Shown here piece by piece: positions 50,069 through 64,000 of a stretch of DNA of 64,000 bases. Location: the NCBI GenBank assembly GCA_026413225.1, contig CM048553.1, positions 25,420,501-25,484,500 of the forward strand, read 5' to 3'. Position 1 is the stretch's first letter; each line of letters begins with the position of its first letter. The notes beneath the pieces are model-generated. The model was given only the letters and a program-made list of their open reading frames with translations. It made no database searches and was not told the origin of the DNA. The DNA is from Otis tarda. Its lineage: Eukaryota > Chordata > Aves > Otidiformes > Otididae. Both the position numbers and the translations under genes were made by a program.

Positions 50069-50816
50069 CTGAAAGAATAAAGAAATATTTTTAGGATGTG
50101 ACTTGCTTTAATTAATGTGAATTCGTATTTGTCATTGACACTGCCAACACAGGGTGAAAATGTGTTATTTTTTTCGAGACCTCACTCCTTCTGCCTCTGT
50201 GTTTTATCTGGTCTGTGAGTGTACCTTTCAAGTTTCTACTAAAACTGATAAAAAAGGGGACAGATGAGACGTATTTTTGAATATGCTACTTTTGAAAATT
50301 TAATTGCATCCTTTAACATGAATAATTTTCTCTCTCTCAGCTAATACTACCCTATGAATTATATCATTCACAAAATAGTTTTCATGATAAATAACATACT
50401 TAAATCACTGTTTACAGAAACAAAAACGGAGTGGATGTTATGCAATTCATTAAAACATAATAAAATTAGAGATAAATTATTATGGATATAAAATAAAAAA
50501 AAAAAAATTCTTGTATGTTGTATATTGGAAATGTGCTCCTAAGTTTAAGGGGGTCAAATAAATGACAATGGATTTATGAAGGTCTGAAAGAATGAGGTGT
50601 GAAACGGTACAGAATTTACCTTGAAGGAGAGGAATACTTCTGCTGCATAAATAAAGATGTGTTCAGGAAAGAAATAAATTAATAGGCTGAATGTCCAAAG
50701 GCTTTCAGAAAAAACAGTGACCAAAAATACTTTCAGAGAGTGGTACGCACTTTTTCTTTTCAAAGTGCAATTTAAAATATTTTCACTCTTTATTTATAAA
50801 ATACTACCACCCCATA

Positions 50817-50858
50817 ATGCCTAAGTAAAATACAAAATGCCTAAGTAAAATACAAAAT
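50817..50858. repeat. 20-bp tandem duplication (two copies)
   Basis: ATGCCTAAGTAAAATACAAA occurs twice in direct tandem, followed by AT. A simple slippage duplication. Confidence 0.9.
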
Positions 50859-53800
50859 TCAGATTTGCATGGCTGTATTGCCATCTTTGTGCTGAATTCA
50901 GTAAGGTGTGATCAACAGTGCAATTTTATATTTAAACTCCCAAGACATTCCAAGAGATTACTGATGATTAAGGATTCAGCCAAGAATGAGAGCATCTGTA
51001 AAGAACAGGCCCCCAGATGTTGCGTAACATTTTGGTTCAACAAATGGCAGATTACCACAAGAAACACAATTCAGAGACACTGCAAGCTGAGAGACTAACT
51101 TGGGTCAACTGATAGCCAGGATGCCCCTCTCTTCTGGAGCACAGCTGTCGGAGCACAGTGCATGCTGGTTAAACTTATGGTTACAGGTTACAAAACTGTT
51201 CAGCTGAGACCTGGTGACTTGACAAACAACGCGTATTTCCATATTTTGACTGGCAGCTTATGGAGAAACGACAGTTCTCCTGCCTCTCTTTGCATACTCA
51301 TTTTCTTCTGTCTGATACACATCCTTCACAGCAGTGATAGTCAAAATCATCACTTCAATGTTGCTCTTCACAGGAGAAGACCTCTCCTATCTACAGGGGT
51401 AGAAGGAGTATTCAGCTATAGTCCTTCCCTTCTCATTGCCCATATGCAGGAGCAGGTGTAGGATCTGGATCTCCTTTCGCTAACCATGACTTAATTCTGA
51501 AAAATGGTGCTTCATATCTTGACACTCTCACATAGACAATAGAGCTCCATGTCACTGCCTATCTTGTGGGTCCACATACAGTAAGTAGACCCAGAGGAGT
51601 GTGACATTTCTTAGTTAGACATAATAATCTCTGCAGAAATCTGTGCCACCAAGACAAAGAGCAGAGCAGTAACTGGAAGACATGCTGACCATCTTTGATG
51701 AACTAAACATGCATTTTGTCTCCTTCATGCTTGCTGCCATTCAGGTCATGTCATATCAGCTCACATTGCAAACTGCTTTGTGCAAGGACATTGAGAGAAT
51801 AATTTCATAAAGTCTGATTTGAAACCATACAACATCAGATTGAAACTGATGGGGCAAAATGTGGCAGCCTGTTACTTGTCCATAAGGGTTTTATTGACTT
51901 TGACTCTGAATAAACCATAAATAATGGTATGTGCTGTTTCCCAGATAGACATGATTTTTACTAACTGCAGCCTCTTTAACAAGATCAACTCACATGTAGA
52001 GGTTTCTGTATTTTTTTTAAGCTTTAAGGTATCCAGCAATGCTAGCTTCTGAAAAAAAACCAAAGCTTAACTTCACTTAGACAGGAGCATCTACTTCTGC
52101 TGTAAGTTTTGAGCCCGATTTTCAAAGTGGTCAATAGCTACAATCCCAGTACTGATTGTGGCAACAGACACACTCCATGTCTTCCAAAGTCAGACAACAT
52201 GACAACCTGAGACATTTTTTTTTTTGAATGACTGCTTAAAATTATTAATATATGGTTACTTTGAGTATTTAATTTTGGCTCCAGCATTAGAATATTGGGA
52301 CTCTTTAAACTAACAAAATCTACACAACCAAATAATCCTATCCATGCAAATGGAAAGCTGATTTAATGTTTTACAATGCATGCTGAACCTTGCGCTCATG
52401 TGAAAGCCTGGCAAAGCCAGCCTTGTTCGCAAATCACCTTAGGCAGTGTCATGCCAAAACAAGTATGATTCTTGGGATTTTTAAGGAAGGTTTTTCCCAT
52501 CGCTGCTGCTGTCTCAGATTCACTAAGGGCAGAAGCAAGTATTTAAATTCTTTTGAATATATAATTATACAACACAAGGTGACCTTCCAACATACTTTGA
52601 TATTTCATCATAATGAGGTGTTATTAATTCATCTTTCAGTCTCCTATCCATCCCACCATCATGACTACACCAGAATGCCAACTCCAGGCTAGGCATCACT
52701 AATGTAATGAAATTTGCCTCATGAATTTTGGCTGGAGGTTCAATTGAAATATTGGACGGATGATTGGGGAAGCAGATCCATTTAATCAGCAGACGTATGA
52801 AGATCTCATCTCACATTTTGGCACTAGTTACTCTTTAGTAATGACTTGCCAGCACTGCAAGTCCAGTACACATAAAAACTTTCATCTCAAGGTGATTGTT
52901 TTTAAAATTCTGTTCTTAAAGATGGACATCAGCTCTCCCAGTACTGGAAGCGTATTCAGCAGCCACAGAAATGTAAACTCCCACCTTTGTTCTTGGTATC
53001 TTTCACTTGACTCACTCACTCCCTCCCTCCCTGAGGTTTATTTATGCAAGCTGGATCCAGAAGTCCTTACTTGGGGATATGTTCTCCTCTCAGTGATGAT
53101 AATCTGTGTAAGAGTGGTTAAAGTCTGAGAGTCTGATTTTGTACAATTCCTTCTTTTTTCCTCAGGAAAGGCATGGAGCTAGATTTGTCTCCTGTGGCAG
53201 AAGATGTGAGTCTGTCCCCTAACTTCAAAGAACTCCTAAAATCTGGGCTATCCACGGGGATACACTTGCCTTTTGTGTGGTTCCTTGATCCTCTCAACCT
53301 TCCCTGACTTGGCTTGCTACTAAATCCATACTCTGAGGACCAACACCATTGCTCTTACAAAACACACATTTGAGTAAGGCAGAAGATAGGACGAAAAGAC
53401 TTTCAGTACACCTAAGACATAGAATTTCTCTCTTTGCTCAAAAAGTCTCAGGATGTTGTTGTGTTCCCATAATTTCCTATTTTTGTTGGTTGTTGCTTCT
53501 TGGATTTTTTTTAGGGAGAGGGGACTAGGGAAATGTATCAGGGAATCTGCAGGTGTCCATCTTTTTTGACTACTCCTTCTCCAGGCCTTGGAACTACACC
53601 ATTATCCTCGTCTCTAGAATGGTGCTCACTAAATGGAGGAAAACCCCTTTAATATCTAATGTAGGACCAGAATGTCCTTAGCCTACAGATGTGAAGATAA
53701 CAAAAGGCACCATATTACTACTCTGTCCTGCTAAAATAAACTCCTACTGAGTCAGTAAGCATGTACCTTAGTTCCTGGGGTACAAAATGTGCACTTGCAC

Positions 53801-53899
53801 AATTAAATGGATATTAGCTATGAGTCTGCACTGTGACTGTTTTCACAGGATAAACCTATCTACCTTTCTATATGGCAATCCAGCACAAAGATGCATATA

Positions 53900-54464
53900 A
53901 TTCCTGGGCTGTGTGAAGAACAGCATTGCCAGCACTGGTGAGGCCACACCTGGAGTGCTGGGTCCAGTTGTGGGTTCCCCAGCACAAGAGAGACGTGGAC
54001 ATACTGGAGAGACACTAGCAACGGACCACAGAGAAGATTAAGGGACTGGAGCATTTGACATGAGGAAAGGCTGAGACAGCTGAGACTGTTTAGCCTAGAG
54101 AAGAGAAGGCTCAGGGAGGATCCTCTTAATATGTATAAATACCTGAAGGAAGAGTGCAAAGAATATGGAGCCAGGCTCTTTCCAGGGGTGCCCAGTGACA
54201 GGACAAGAGGCAATGGCCACAAACAGAAGCACAGGAGGTTCCCTCTGAACATAAGGAAACACTTTTTTACTCTGAGGGTGACTGAGCACTGGCACAGGTT
54301 GCCCAAAGAGGTTGTGGAGCTTCCCACCTTGGAGATATTCAAAAGCCATCTGGACATAGTCCTGGGCAACCAGTTCTCGGTGGCCCTGCTTGAGCAAGGC
54401 GGGGCTGGACCAGATGATCTCCAGAGGTCCCTTCCAACCTCAACCATTCTTTGATACTGTGATA
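53900..54464 (+). mobile_element. CR1 LINE, 5'-truncated 3' end
   Basis: Clear avian CR1 3' segment in plus orientation (antisense to CDK6). Landmarks: GTGAGGCCACACCTGGAGTG (about 53938), AAGGGACTGGAGCAT, GAGGAAAGGCTGAGA, GTGCCCAGTGACAGGACAAG, GGTTGCCCAAAGAGGTTGTG, GACCAGATGATCTCCAGAGG and the terminal ATTCTTTGATACTGTGAT, which is the degenerate CR1 3' repeat instead of a poly(A) tail. About 565 bp remain. Small differences from the consensus that I remember indicate a moderately old copy. Only the end of the reverse-transcriptase region and the 3' UTR are left, so it cannot be active. The open frames on both strands are accidental. Confidence 0.93.
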
Positions 54465-57400
54465 ATACAGAAATAAAAATACACAACCTAAGGTTGCAAT
54501 ATAAAACCTCACAAATCCTGAAAAAGTTACCATCTGCTTATAGTTTAGAAGGCTTGCACCACTAATCTTCTGGCTGAAAGGCTCTCATGCTTGTATGTAG
54601 CTGAACAAATTAGATTTCACCATTCAGCAACTTTAGGCTCTTTTCTCTTATTCAAAGGAGTATGCTCAGCTCATGTTATTGTTATATGCTGAGTTTCACC
54701 TTCACTGAATATTCTGTCTGTCTAAACTGGATATTGGTGTGTGAAAGGTTGAGTACTTTATTTTATAGACACTGTGTTTCATGTCTCTGCTACTCAGTAA
54801 AAGCTGAGATATAAACATTTCCTAAGCAAGTCTCCATGAAAAAATGTTCTCTGGTGCAACTCCATGGACATGCCAAAGCAATTCTAAAACTATTGTATAC
54901 AATGACAATGCAATGTCACCCAAGAGATAAATGAGATTTAACTGTAGGTTTAACTGTAAACTGGCCACATTACTTTTAGACTTTATGTTCAGCCTTTGGT
55001 CTACAAAGCAAAGAAAGCCTGTAACTTTTCATAGGAAAAGTTAGAATTTTCATAAAGATTAGAATTAAAGATATTGATAAGTGCTGCTCTAGTCTATACT
55101 GCAGTGCAGACATCAGGAAAAAATAGTCTAATAAAACCACATACATTACGGCACAGCAAAAGATTTGTGCAGGTTTCTTGATAGTGGCTGACATTTTGAA
55201 CCAATTAAGTGACATTCGGATTGGACACTATCTCAATTTCTGACATTGAGTTATCAAAATATAGGTAAAATGGATACATGGAAGAAATGTCATGTGAAGT
55301 AAAACAGTATTGGAGAGGGAAAAAAGTAAAGAAATTATCTTTCTAACCAAAACATATTACAGAGCTATCATGACAAGTCTAGAGTTGCCAAGACAATTGC
55401 CTCCAAGGCTAGACAAGCCTTGTATTTTTCCAGATATGTAAGAAATAACTTCCAAAATAACTATCTGGATTCTTTCTGCTAGTTCATTTGCTCAGTGTGG
55501 TGACAACAGCAGTTGGGAATCCCATCCCCTTCCTTGTTATCACAGAAAAACAATAAGGATCATCTCTTGATTACTGACATGAATATATACAATATTCTCA
55601 GTGAAAAGTCTGTATCTTGGCCATCCACATGTACTCAGTGAAGTAATACAAAAACTTCCTGAAATGAAAAGAAATCATGGGTGGGAAAGGTATAACTTGC
55701 TTTCTGGGCAAGTAGGGCTTGGACAGTCTGGTTGAAGAGAAGTGTTGGGACGAAGATCAGTGACTGCAGAACAGGTAGCCGCTGCTTTGAAGGCATTAGA
55801 CAAGATGAGGGAGGTGTTGAAAGAGAAAGTCCATAATAATTTGAAATAATGGAGAGAAAAATGTAAAGGGAAAGAATATAGCAGCAGTTCACAGAAGTGG
55901 TACAAGGAATTTTAGAAGTTGGTAAGGTTGTAGTAGTTAAGTCTAGGAGTTTGTATGTCTGTGCCTGTAAGAGCAACAAGGTGACGATGAAGGAACTAAA
56001 AAAAACTGAAGCCAAGAAACATTTGCCAAGGAATCCTGCATCGTGCCATGGGAAATCTGCCAAGCTACATAGTCTGTGACTCAGAGATATATTTAAATGA
56101 TGTGGGGTTTTTTGGGCTTTTTTTTTTTTTCATATTACAAAATGTGAATAGCTGGCAAATAATTTTGCCAGATTCTTAGTTACTTGTTATGATGAAAATA
56201 TTTTCATTTTTGGAATTAAAAACAAACAAAACTAGAATTATAAGATGACTAGAAATAACATGATCTGGACTGTCCTGTGGAAACCTTTATTCAGAAGGAT
56301 TATTGCTGAGCTGATTCCTCACCCACTACTGTTTCTTTTGCGCAGATCCCCTGGGCAAGTCTGTACTGCAGGCATGAAGAGAGAAACTAAGGCAAGACAA
56401 AAGGAAAAAATATGTATCACTGTTTAAAGATGAAGCTCACTGGCCCTCCTCATAGGTAAATGAATGTGGTTCAATATAAAACTTTACTCTGAAAACAGGC
56501 CACAGCTGACAACATTGCACGCTCTGGACAGTTACCCACTTCCAGTCACAAGTGACTTGCCTCAGCTGTTGTGCAATTCGGAGTTCTCATTTTAAATGTA
56601 ACATTTTTTTGTACTTCTCCCTCTCCTTTCCCTTTAGTAATATCTTTGTGTGGGTGGGTGCCAGACACAGCATAGGAAGAAGTTACTTCATGTAGAGCTT
56701 ATTATACTTGATCACAAATTGCTCAAAACTTTTAAGAAACTTGTCTTCTCCTACATATAAGAAGAAAGATGACATAGATAAACATTACGACTAAAGAAAT
56801 ACTCTTCAGCTAAAATCTGAGAGAAAACAGATCAGCCATCTTGTGTTTCTTATTTTAGTCTTTATTTTTTTACAGTCCAATTTTTTTACTCTAAATCTAT
56901 CATTCTTCAAGTAGGATAATACTACAGTCATTAATAACGTCTATTATTAGAATCAGATCTAATGCATCAAAAGAATTGCAATAATTATTATTATTTTCTC
57001 CGCAGTTTCTCATGTCACTTCAGACATGAAGCAGATAAAGGAAAACAGGTAGTTTCTGAAAAACTGCTGCAAACTTCCAGGCCTGTAGTGTGTTGAATTT
57101 GATCTCCATTGGTATTTAAAGTGAAGCAAATGAATTCTAAAACTAAATATAATATTCTGCCCCCCAAATGCACAAACAGTCTATTTCCTAAGAAACAGAT
57201 GGGATTTCTGCCTGAACTGAGAAAGCGAGGTTCTTCCTGAGCTGTGTGCAGATACAAGCCAACAAGAGAAAGCCCCAGCCGGTACAGCGAGCTTCCAGGA
57301 CGCTGTAAATGTATAAGTCCAAAGCAGCTAGAAATGTGGCTGGAAGCTGCAAGCCACTGGTGTGCAAGAGGAGGTAAAAGGTAAAATAGAAAAGAATATT

Positions 57401-60073
57401 AATAGTGAGAGAGAACACACTACATAGATTAGGCAACGTTTTGGCAATCCACTTTGGGGTTAAGATTGCTCATCAGAAGAAAGTTTTCTGATGTGGGTTT
57501 TCATAACGAAAACTTTGTACTGCTTTGCTGCAAATGATTGTATTACGTGGAGATGCTGGACTTTCTGAGGGTTTTTAACATAGAGGCTGGGAGCCTGGGA
57601 AGAACCAGAGTGGTAAAGGGGACCAGTCACAAAAAATTTGCAGATGGATATGCATGTTCCCTTTGCATGCATAACCGAAAGGGAAGTGTTAGTAAAAGGA
57701 AAACCAAACAGAGACACTGTGTACAGCTTTGCGACCAAAGCAGAGACAGCTGACTGTGTAGATTCAGTTGTTGATTAAAAATACAGCAAAAAGCAAGAGA
57801 AAGGGCATAAATAAGAGAGAATATAAGCATCTTTAAAGCTCTTTCAGGAACTAGGCATTGGGTGCTTAACACTTGCTTGACACCTTTCATATAAGCATCG
57901 TGTTTCAAGGTCCCAGGTGGCCTTGGAGCAGAATGATGGGCCTCGTCCCCCACCACTGACATAAAAGGGAGCTTTATCACAAACTTCAATGACCCCAGGA
58001 TCAAGCCAAGTGAGATCTGGTTTCACAACCTCTCATAAGAAAAAAAAGATGCTTCAACAGAAGGATACACATATATGTTGAAAAACCCCAAAATCTAAGG
58101 TCTGTGCAGATCCTATCTTTAACCAGAATATGCTCTAATGTGGGCAGATCTCATCTGTCCCTGGGCAGAACGGCTCCAGTTCCTCATTTAACACTACTCT
58201 TTGAAATGGAAGAGCCTTGATAGGCTGAACGTCCTTCACTTATTCCCTCAGCACACACGTCACAGTTGTCTTATCTGTGGACATTAGCATCTCCAGAAGA
58301 TTTGTAGGTTTATTTCACCAGGGCTTTAAAGGTTGTTATCTCAGCTCAAGGAGCATAATAAAACAGTGGCATTTTGAAAACTGTCCCAACATTTGAAGGA
58401 AGTTCTGGAAATACATACAGAATGGACCTTGGAAAAAGGGAGAGGAAAAAAAAGAAGCATTCCTGTTGTTTGTACTGACAGTTCTAGCAGCAATATGATT
58501 TAACCATTTGTGCATTAAACACCCATCTCATCACCGCACACAGTTTAATTGCATCTATCTTGTCAGTCAGCAGTTTGAAGTTTAGTTACATAACTAAACT
58601 GCAGGCTTCTGCATTTTTATAGCATCTTGAAAGTACTACTGGTATGACAAATACAATATGGTCGTGCTCCTCCTGTGATCACATAGTTTTCTGTATTCTC
58701 TTCTCTCCCATGAATCTATTTCATATCCCCTTTCTAAACTTGCACTCTGTAAAACTGCCATGCATCCTGGCTATTCTTGTGCAACTCAGTTTTAGGGTTT
58801 GAAGGCAGTAATTGAACTATGGATTAGATAAAGGCTCCCTTCATTTTTTATAGTTCCACAACTTTTCTTCCGATGTCAAGATGAGAAAGCTCATCAGTTG
58901 ACATGTACCATATTTACTGGTCTAAAAAACCCTTTTCAAATGGACTTTGCTCTGAGAGTGCCTCTAATGCTGGAACCAGTTTTAATCAAAGGGATATGTA
59001 ACAGGTTTTCAAGTTGGAGGCCCTCTAATTAAAATCCCATTTATGTTCCACAAACTTAAGGTATTTTCAGTCAGATTGCTTTTCCAAGTAAAGCTTTAAA
59101 CTAAAAGATTTTGTGCCATTAGGTTCATTTCCCTTGGAATAAACTCTTTTTAACCAAATGTGTAACAGTGTTGTCATTCTTGTATAGGTTGAAAGTCTAT
59201 GCACACATAATTATTGCTTGAAGGAAACTAACTCTTATCTACCTCTGATTGTTCTATGTCAAAGGTGAAGCAAGTTAACGGAAGAGAAATACATACACTA
59301 CACATACCGGTTCATTCAGTTTGCCCAAAGATACTTAAAAATTAATATCCAAGTATGTGTTCCCAGGTTTTCTAGGGTTTTCTTTCTTTCTCAATAATGC
59401 TAAGAAAAGAGCTTAACAAGTTAAAGTGCACCCCATAGATAAAAGAACTTACACTCTAAATACATAATATAAAACCATGAGAAAGGAAAGTGTTATAATT
59501 GATGAATAGTTCCATCATTATGAGTTACACATAAAATGGCACATCTGTTTGACTAAATTACTAGTCTAATTTTTTTTTTTTAATTTAATTCTAAAGCTGG
59601 GAAGAGTGAGGCAGAAAAGCAAATATCCAACTATGGAAGCATCTGAAAAAAAATCTGAAAGACAAAATATTTTCTGTCATCTGCAGTAGTACAGTGACAG
59701 AGTGATAATGAGGTAACAGAGGCTGCACTCTCTGAGACTTCAGAAAAGAGAGCTCCAATAGATGTCAAATTTCCATATGTGAAGGGAAACATAGAATTCA
59801 AAATATTCTACACAATCTAGAACATAGAATTCTCAATACAGAAAAAAATCCAAGAAAAAAATTTTTTTTTTTTTCTCTGGGAAAACATTACAACCTAAGA
59901 GAGAGTTTTGGGTTTTCTCTCCAACTGGGCTTGAGCTGCTCCTGTACGGTACTGAGTTCATGTTTTGATCTGTGATCACTTCTGTTGCTCCCATATTAGG
60001 TGTTAATGGCACCTGTTGCACTAAGCCTCTCTAAATTTTCAGATAAATCTGAAACATCAGAAGAACTGCCGCT

Positions 60074-60085
60074 TCCCCCCCCCCC
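60074..60085 (+). repeat. C12 homopolymer
   Basis: Twelve consecutive C in CDK6 intron 5; the length is sequencing-sensitive. Confidence 0.8.
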
Positions 60086-63000
60086 ACTCCCAGCCGCGAC
60101 TAATATTTCTCAACACCTTCAGCTGTAATAAAACACTCTTGGGCAGGAAAAATCTCTGAAAGGGGATTACAACCCTTCAGACAAGAAAGACAGGGAAAAC
60201 ATTTCAGTACTGAACAGTAAACTGTTATGTGAGCAGAGGTGAAATTTCAACTTCAAACTTTTTCTCCAGCTGCTGAGTCTGAGTGTCAAAAGACATGAAA
60301 GTGGATTAGAAGGATGGTGTGAAGAAAATACTTTAAGTTTTAGCAGCTGTGCTGGCTTACAGTGAATTAACAAACACCTGCAGAAAAACCTGAGATAAGC
60401 ATTTAAGGTAGAAAGTATGTAGAGCAACTATACAAGGAAAACTGATACAGTTTTCAAAGGCAAATTAAACTGGATATAACTTTGTCCTCAGCAACACTTT
60501 GTCCCATGCAATACGCTCTGTTGCTAAGGCTGGAGAAGCTGCAAGAGTTACATTCACTGGCCCATGACAGCGCATGTAATCTAAGTTCATCTGCTGAGAC
60601 CTCTCCAGTTACTTATCTTGTTCAGCTATTAGTGATTTCACATGAAATCTTTTTTTTTTTCCCACTTGAATCCCAACCAAAACAGAGAGTAAGTTAATTT
60701 CTTATGTTAAAAAGAAAAAAACCAAAAATGAACTTCCAGGTGGCGACATTGCTCAGATGTTACCCTCCCCTATGCAACTGCAGCATTAATACACTTTATG
60801 CTGTAGATTTATGTGTTTCTAAGCTTCTCAAACTAATTTTGGGACAGCTTTTATGCTGTTATATCTGCTGTGCCATTACTGAGCCATAGCCCTGCTTTTG
60901 TGTTGTCTGTGGCAGAATGCTATTGGCTTTTGACATTATTTTAATGGGAATAGTATAGAACTCTGTCTCTACAAAATGAATGTTTCCTTAGTTTCTGAAT
61001 TACTGAGCACCTGTAGCTTCTTGAACCACCCCACATCTTGAACTTTTCAGTCCCCACATCTCCAGGTTGTTTACTATCTTCATGTCCACTACAAGGAGTT
61101 CCTCAAGATCCAGATGGATTGGCTCTCATTTCTGAAAAAAAAATTCTTATTTGCCTAGAATTGAAAAACCAGAATCCTCTTCTGGAGTAAGTGAATAACC
61201 AAGTAAAGTTCCATGGTAACCCATTTTATGCCTTGCTTTTCATGCAGTTGTGTCTGGAGCGTTTCCCAAAAATTAAGAGTTTACCAGAAAGTCTGGGCCC
61301 TCTTTAAATTCCGCTCTCACTTTCCAGCAAAGTGCTCTCACCCTCAAACTCTTAGAAGATCTTAAAAGATCTAGGAGATGAGCAACACCTACCTCTCCTT
61401 TTGCAATTACCTTCCAGAAAAGGAAAACTGATTCCAAGGCAAGGGAGAAGCAAGCTTGTTTCTGTGCCTCAGTGGGTAGGACATGCAGCTAGGATACAGT
61501 TCTGACTTTTTACCTACACTCTTTCACTGCTAATGGACTGATGAGATCTAGTTGTAACTGAGTATCTTCATTCTTACAGCGACAGAGTATGATTCATCAG
61601 GGCCAAACAGGCTTAATTTAACAGCTACAGATAGGAACTATACTGAAAAATATCTTGCACTCCAATTATTTGCATATAAAGAGCACTTAAAAGATTATTC
61701 AATTGTATAGAACAGTGTGTATGCTGTACTGACATAATAATAAAACATGTTTCATGGACATAATCTAATAAAAATGATCTGGTAATTCACTATAGTTGGT
61801 CAAATTCTGGATGATATAGCTGATTGAGTCATTTATCTTTATGTGACTGATTCAGACTCAGTCAAAATCAATAGTGACTGAATCTTCATGCCAATTTATT
61901 CTAGCTCAGTAAAATAACGGAGTGGAAATAAAGTAATCCCTTGTATGAAATTCGTATTTGATAAATGTCTATATTCCAAAAGCACTTACTATTGACAAAC
62001 CTAGAAGAGACAAACATTAGAAGAGAAGCTATAAATATGGAGAATATTTAAGTAAAAGAAGAAATACTGCATCAGAGATTGTCTTAGAGTTGCTTCCGGA
62101 CGGTATGCGTTCAGTGTATCTATAAAAGGAAAGCAGAGCACATTACGCATGAGTTTCTGGAAGAAACATGGTTTGAACATGCATAGCCAGACTGCTGTTT
62201 CCTCAAAGACTGCAAAATGAAGCAGGCCACCAGCATAAGAGAGCAGCCAGGCATGTCACATGTTGACATCAAGAGCTCTCGACTTGTCAGCTCCTGGCTC
62301 TGTCTCTAGCAGAGTCAGCGTACCACGGTGGCTGTGTCTCACACGGACTCATTTGCACAGGGCCAGTGTGCTGGCAGGTCAAGCAGAGCACGCAAGTGAA
62401 TGTGACGGCAGTGCCACCGGCGTTGTGCAAACAAAAATTAGAAGCAAGGCAACAACACGTATATTCATATCGCAAGGCAAACTGTGGCTTCAAAGGAAGA
62501 AGAGACAGGAACTACTCCTATGAGCTATATTCTGCCATGCCTCTTCTCTATTTTTTAGTACACGAGCCAACACCAGGACCCTGAGGACTGATGGCAAAGG
62601 CAGCTCCAGCTACATGTGAGTACCACGTGTGTTGCTCTGTGGCAGTCTGCACGCACATGCAGGAGAGGTTGTGGCCACCTCTCTTCCTCCTCAGATTAGG
62701 ACTCTATCTAGGTCTTCGACATCTGCAACTACAGCCAAAGCACAGACCCCCAGACCAGCTGGCAGTTTCTCTGCAGTGGTCTGAACCCTGCGGCACAGGT
62801 AAGCTTTTCCACAAAGGCAGGGGGGAGCTGCCTCTGGGCACTGTGGTTCCTTTGGAGATACGGTTCTCCAGAAATCTAAATATCAAACTTCCTCTTGCTT
62901 TCTCTGACATTTTGAGGTCTCCTCTCACAGCCAATTATTTACGTGGTACAAAGTAGTCTAATGTTTCAGAAAGCTGTTATATTGTGCTCTGTTGTCTTTA

Positions 63001-64000
63001 GCTGTTCTTAAACTCCTGTCTGCTCCTTTAGGTGCACTTTCCACTTCTCTCATGCAGATCTGTTATTTTTTTTTAGATGTAAAGAACACCTAACAGCTTC
63101 GGTGAGCGCCTACATATGGAGAAGTGCTAATGCGAAGCTACTGAAAAGAAAAGACACAAATGCGAGACAGATTTGTCCTATATACTTCTGAACTATTACA
63201 TACTATTTTTATGACTGATCAGTGGTAGCTAATTATTAGATTTCTGTTCTGGACAATCAAATGCAGAAAACTTAGTAAAGCTGCCCAGATCAAAATTTCT
63301 CACTAGATACTCAATTTGGAAAAAATCCCACACTTGGGAACTCAGCAACATGAGGCACAGTTAAAATCCAGTCTTCCTTCCCCCTCTCCAGAGTGCACCA
63401 GTGTCCAGGAAAGGATCTCATAAACCCACTTGGAGTTTAAATACCTTTTTGTAGCCATTTTCTTATGAAAGAGAAAAGTAAATAAAAACAATGTTTAGTT
63501 CTATTACGAGTCAAACAAAAGTACACAGAGCTTCCCTCTGCCAAACACTAGGCAAAAAGCAAAGCCTCTCTCAGCCAAGTTCCTGAAGAGGGAAGCTGTG
63601 TGACAGAGCCAGGAGACCCTTTCAAAAGGAAAGTCTTTGGGCAGCGTACAGCTGGCTATCCTTCTCCAGGCTGGAGAGGAAGGGGCATGGGTAACATTGC
63701 TCTGCTTTGCTCCTCTGGCTGGTGGCATGGCCACTGAAAGCCATCTGCAGCTGGGAATACCATCAAAGCAGCCCTCAGCCTGCTCTGGCTTATCCCAGGA
63801 ATAAACTTGTATTTGAGACTCTCCAGAAGACACAAAGGTGGTGCACCTTCACATCGACTGGCTGGCAGCTGTGCCGAGTGCAGCTCAGAGTGAGGGAGCC
63901 AGGCATTTTTGCTGCCAGCTGCATTTCCAAATATCCATTACAAATGTTATGATGTTAATACCAAGGACTTACAAATATCTACATCATGACTGACATGTTG

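Larger units (their letters stand above)
50069..64000 (-). other. CDK6: CDK6 intron 5 (partial, runs off the window)
   Basis: About 13.9 kb of the intron upstream of the 51-bp exon. It holds a CR1 fragment (53900-54464), a 20-bp tandem duplication (50817-50858), a run of 12 C (60074-60085) and otherwise AT-rich unique sequence. The segment 62260-62960 is somewhat richer in G+C with several overlapping short open frames but no recognisable protein. Confidence 0.7.

Noticed and set aside
53860-54486. 208-codon minus-strand and 107-codon plus-strand open frames
   Set aside because: Both are translations of the CR1 3' region, not host genes.
50069-64000. Search for CDK6 exon 5 and other genes
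   Set aside because: No reverse-complement match to the conserved YRAPEVLL or WSVGCIFAEMF region, and no recognisable exon in this stretch.

Overview
The window is vertebrate nuclear DNA, most likely from a bird. The exons have short, well-conserved coding blocks with canonical splice signals. There is a 3'-terminal CR1 LINE of avian type at about 53.9-54.5 kb and an LTR resembling avian endogenous-retrovirus LTRs at about 2.8-3.9 kb. Gene order RBM48 - (EF-hand gene) - FAM133B - CDK6 matches the RBM48-FAM133B-CDK6 block that I recall from human 7q21. Species cannot be fixed from the sequence alone. All family assignments come from reading translations by eye; no database search was run.

Layout. 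(1) 1-2734, plus strand: the last three exons of RBM48, cut by the left edge of the window. (2) 2836-3945: an LTR-like element just past the RBM48 stop. (3) about 4673-9916, minus strand: a six-exon calaxin/EFCAB1-like gene with three EF-hand calcium loops, starting in a CpG island (about 9560-10010). Its last exon is the only uncertain part. (4) 12462-26646, minus strand: the complete 11-exon FAM133B gene (249 codons plus stop), starting in a second CpG island (about 26130-27215). (5) 27216 to about 31.8 kb: intergenic. (6) 43967-50068, minus strand: the last three coding exons of CDK6. A very long AT-rich 3' UTR probably runs from 43966 down towards 32-38 kb. Earlier CDK6 exons lie beyond 64 kb. 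The rest of 50.1-64.0 kb is one CDK6 intron, containing a CR1 fragment.

The genes are not an operon-like set. RBM48 is a minor-spliceosome factor. The calaxin-like gene encodes a likely ciliary calcium sensor. FAM133B is a nuclear-looking Lys/Ser-rich protein of unclear role. CDK6 is the G1 cyclin-D kinase. RBM48 and the EF-hand gene converge, with the LTR between them. The EF-hand gene, FAM133B and CDK6 all point the same way on the minus strand.

Most notable observations: a calaxin paralogue at this locus; two GC-AG introns with the same GCAAGT donor in neighbouring genes; and an exact 92-bp direct duplication that links CDK6 intron 7 with the putative CDK6 3' UTR.
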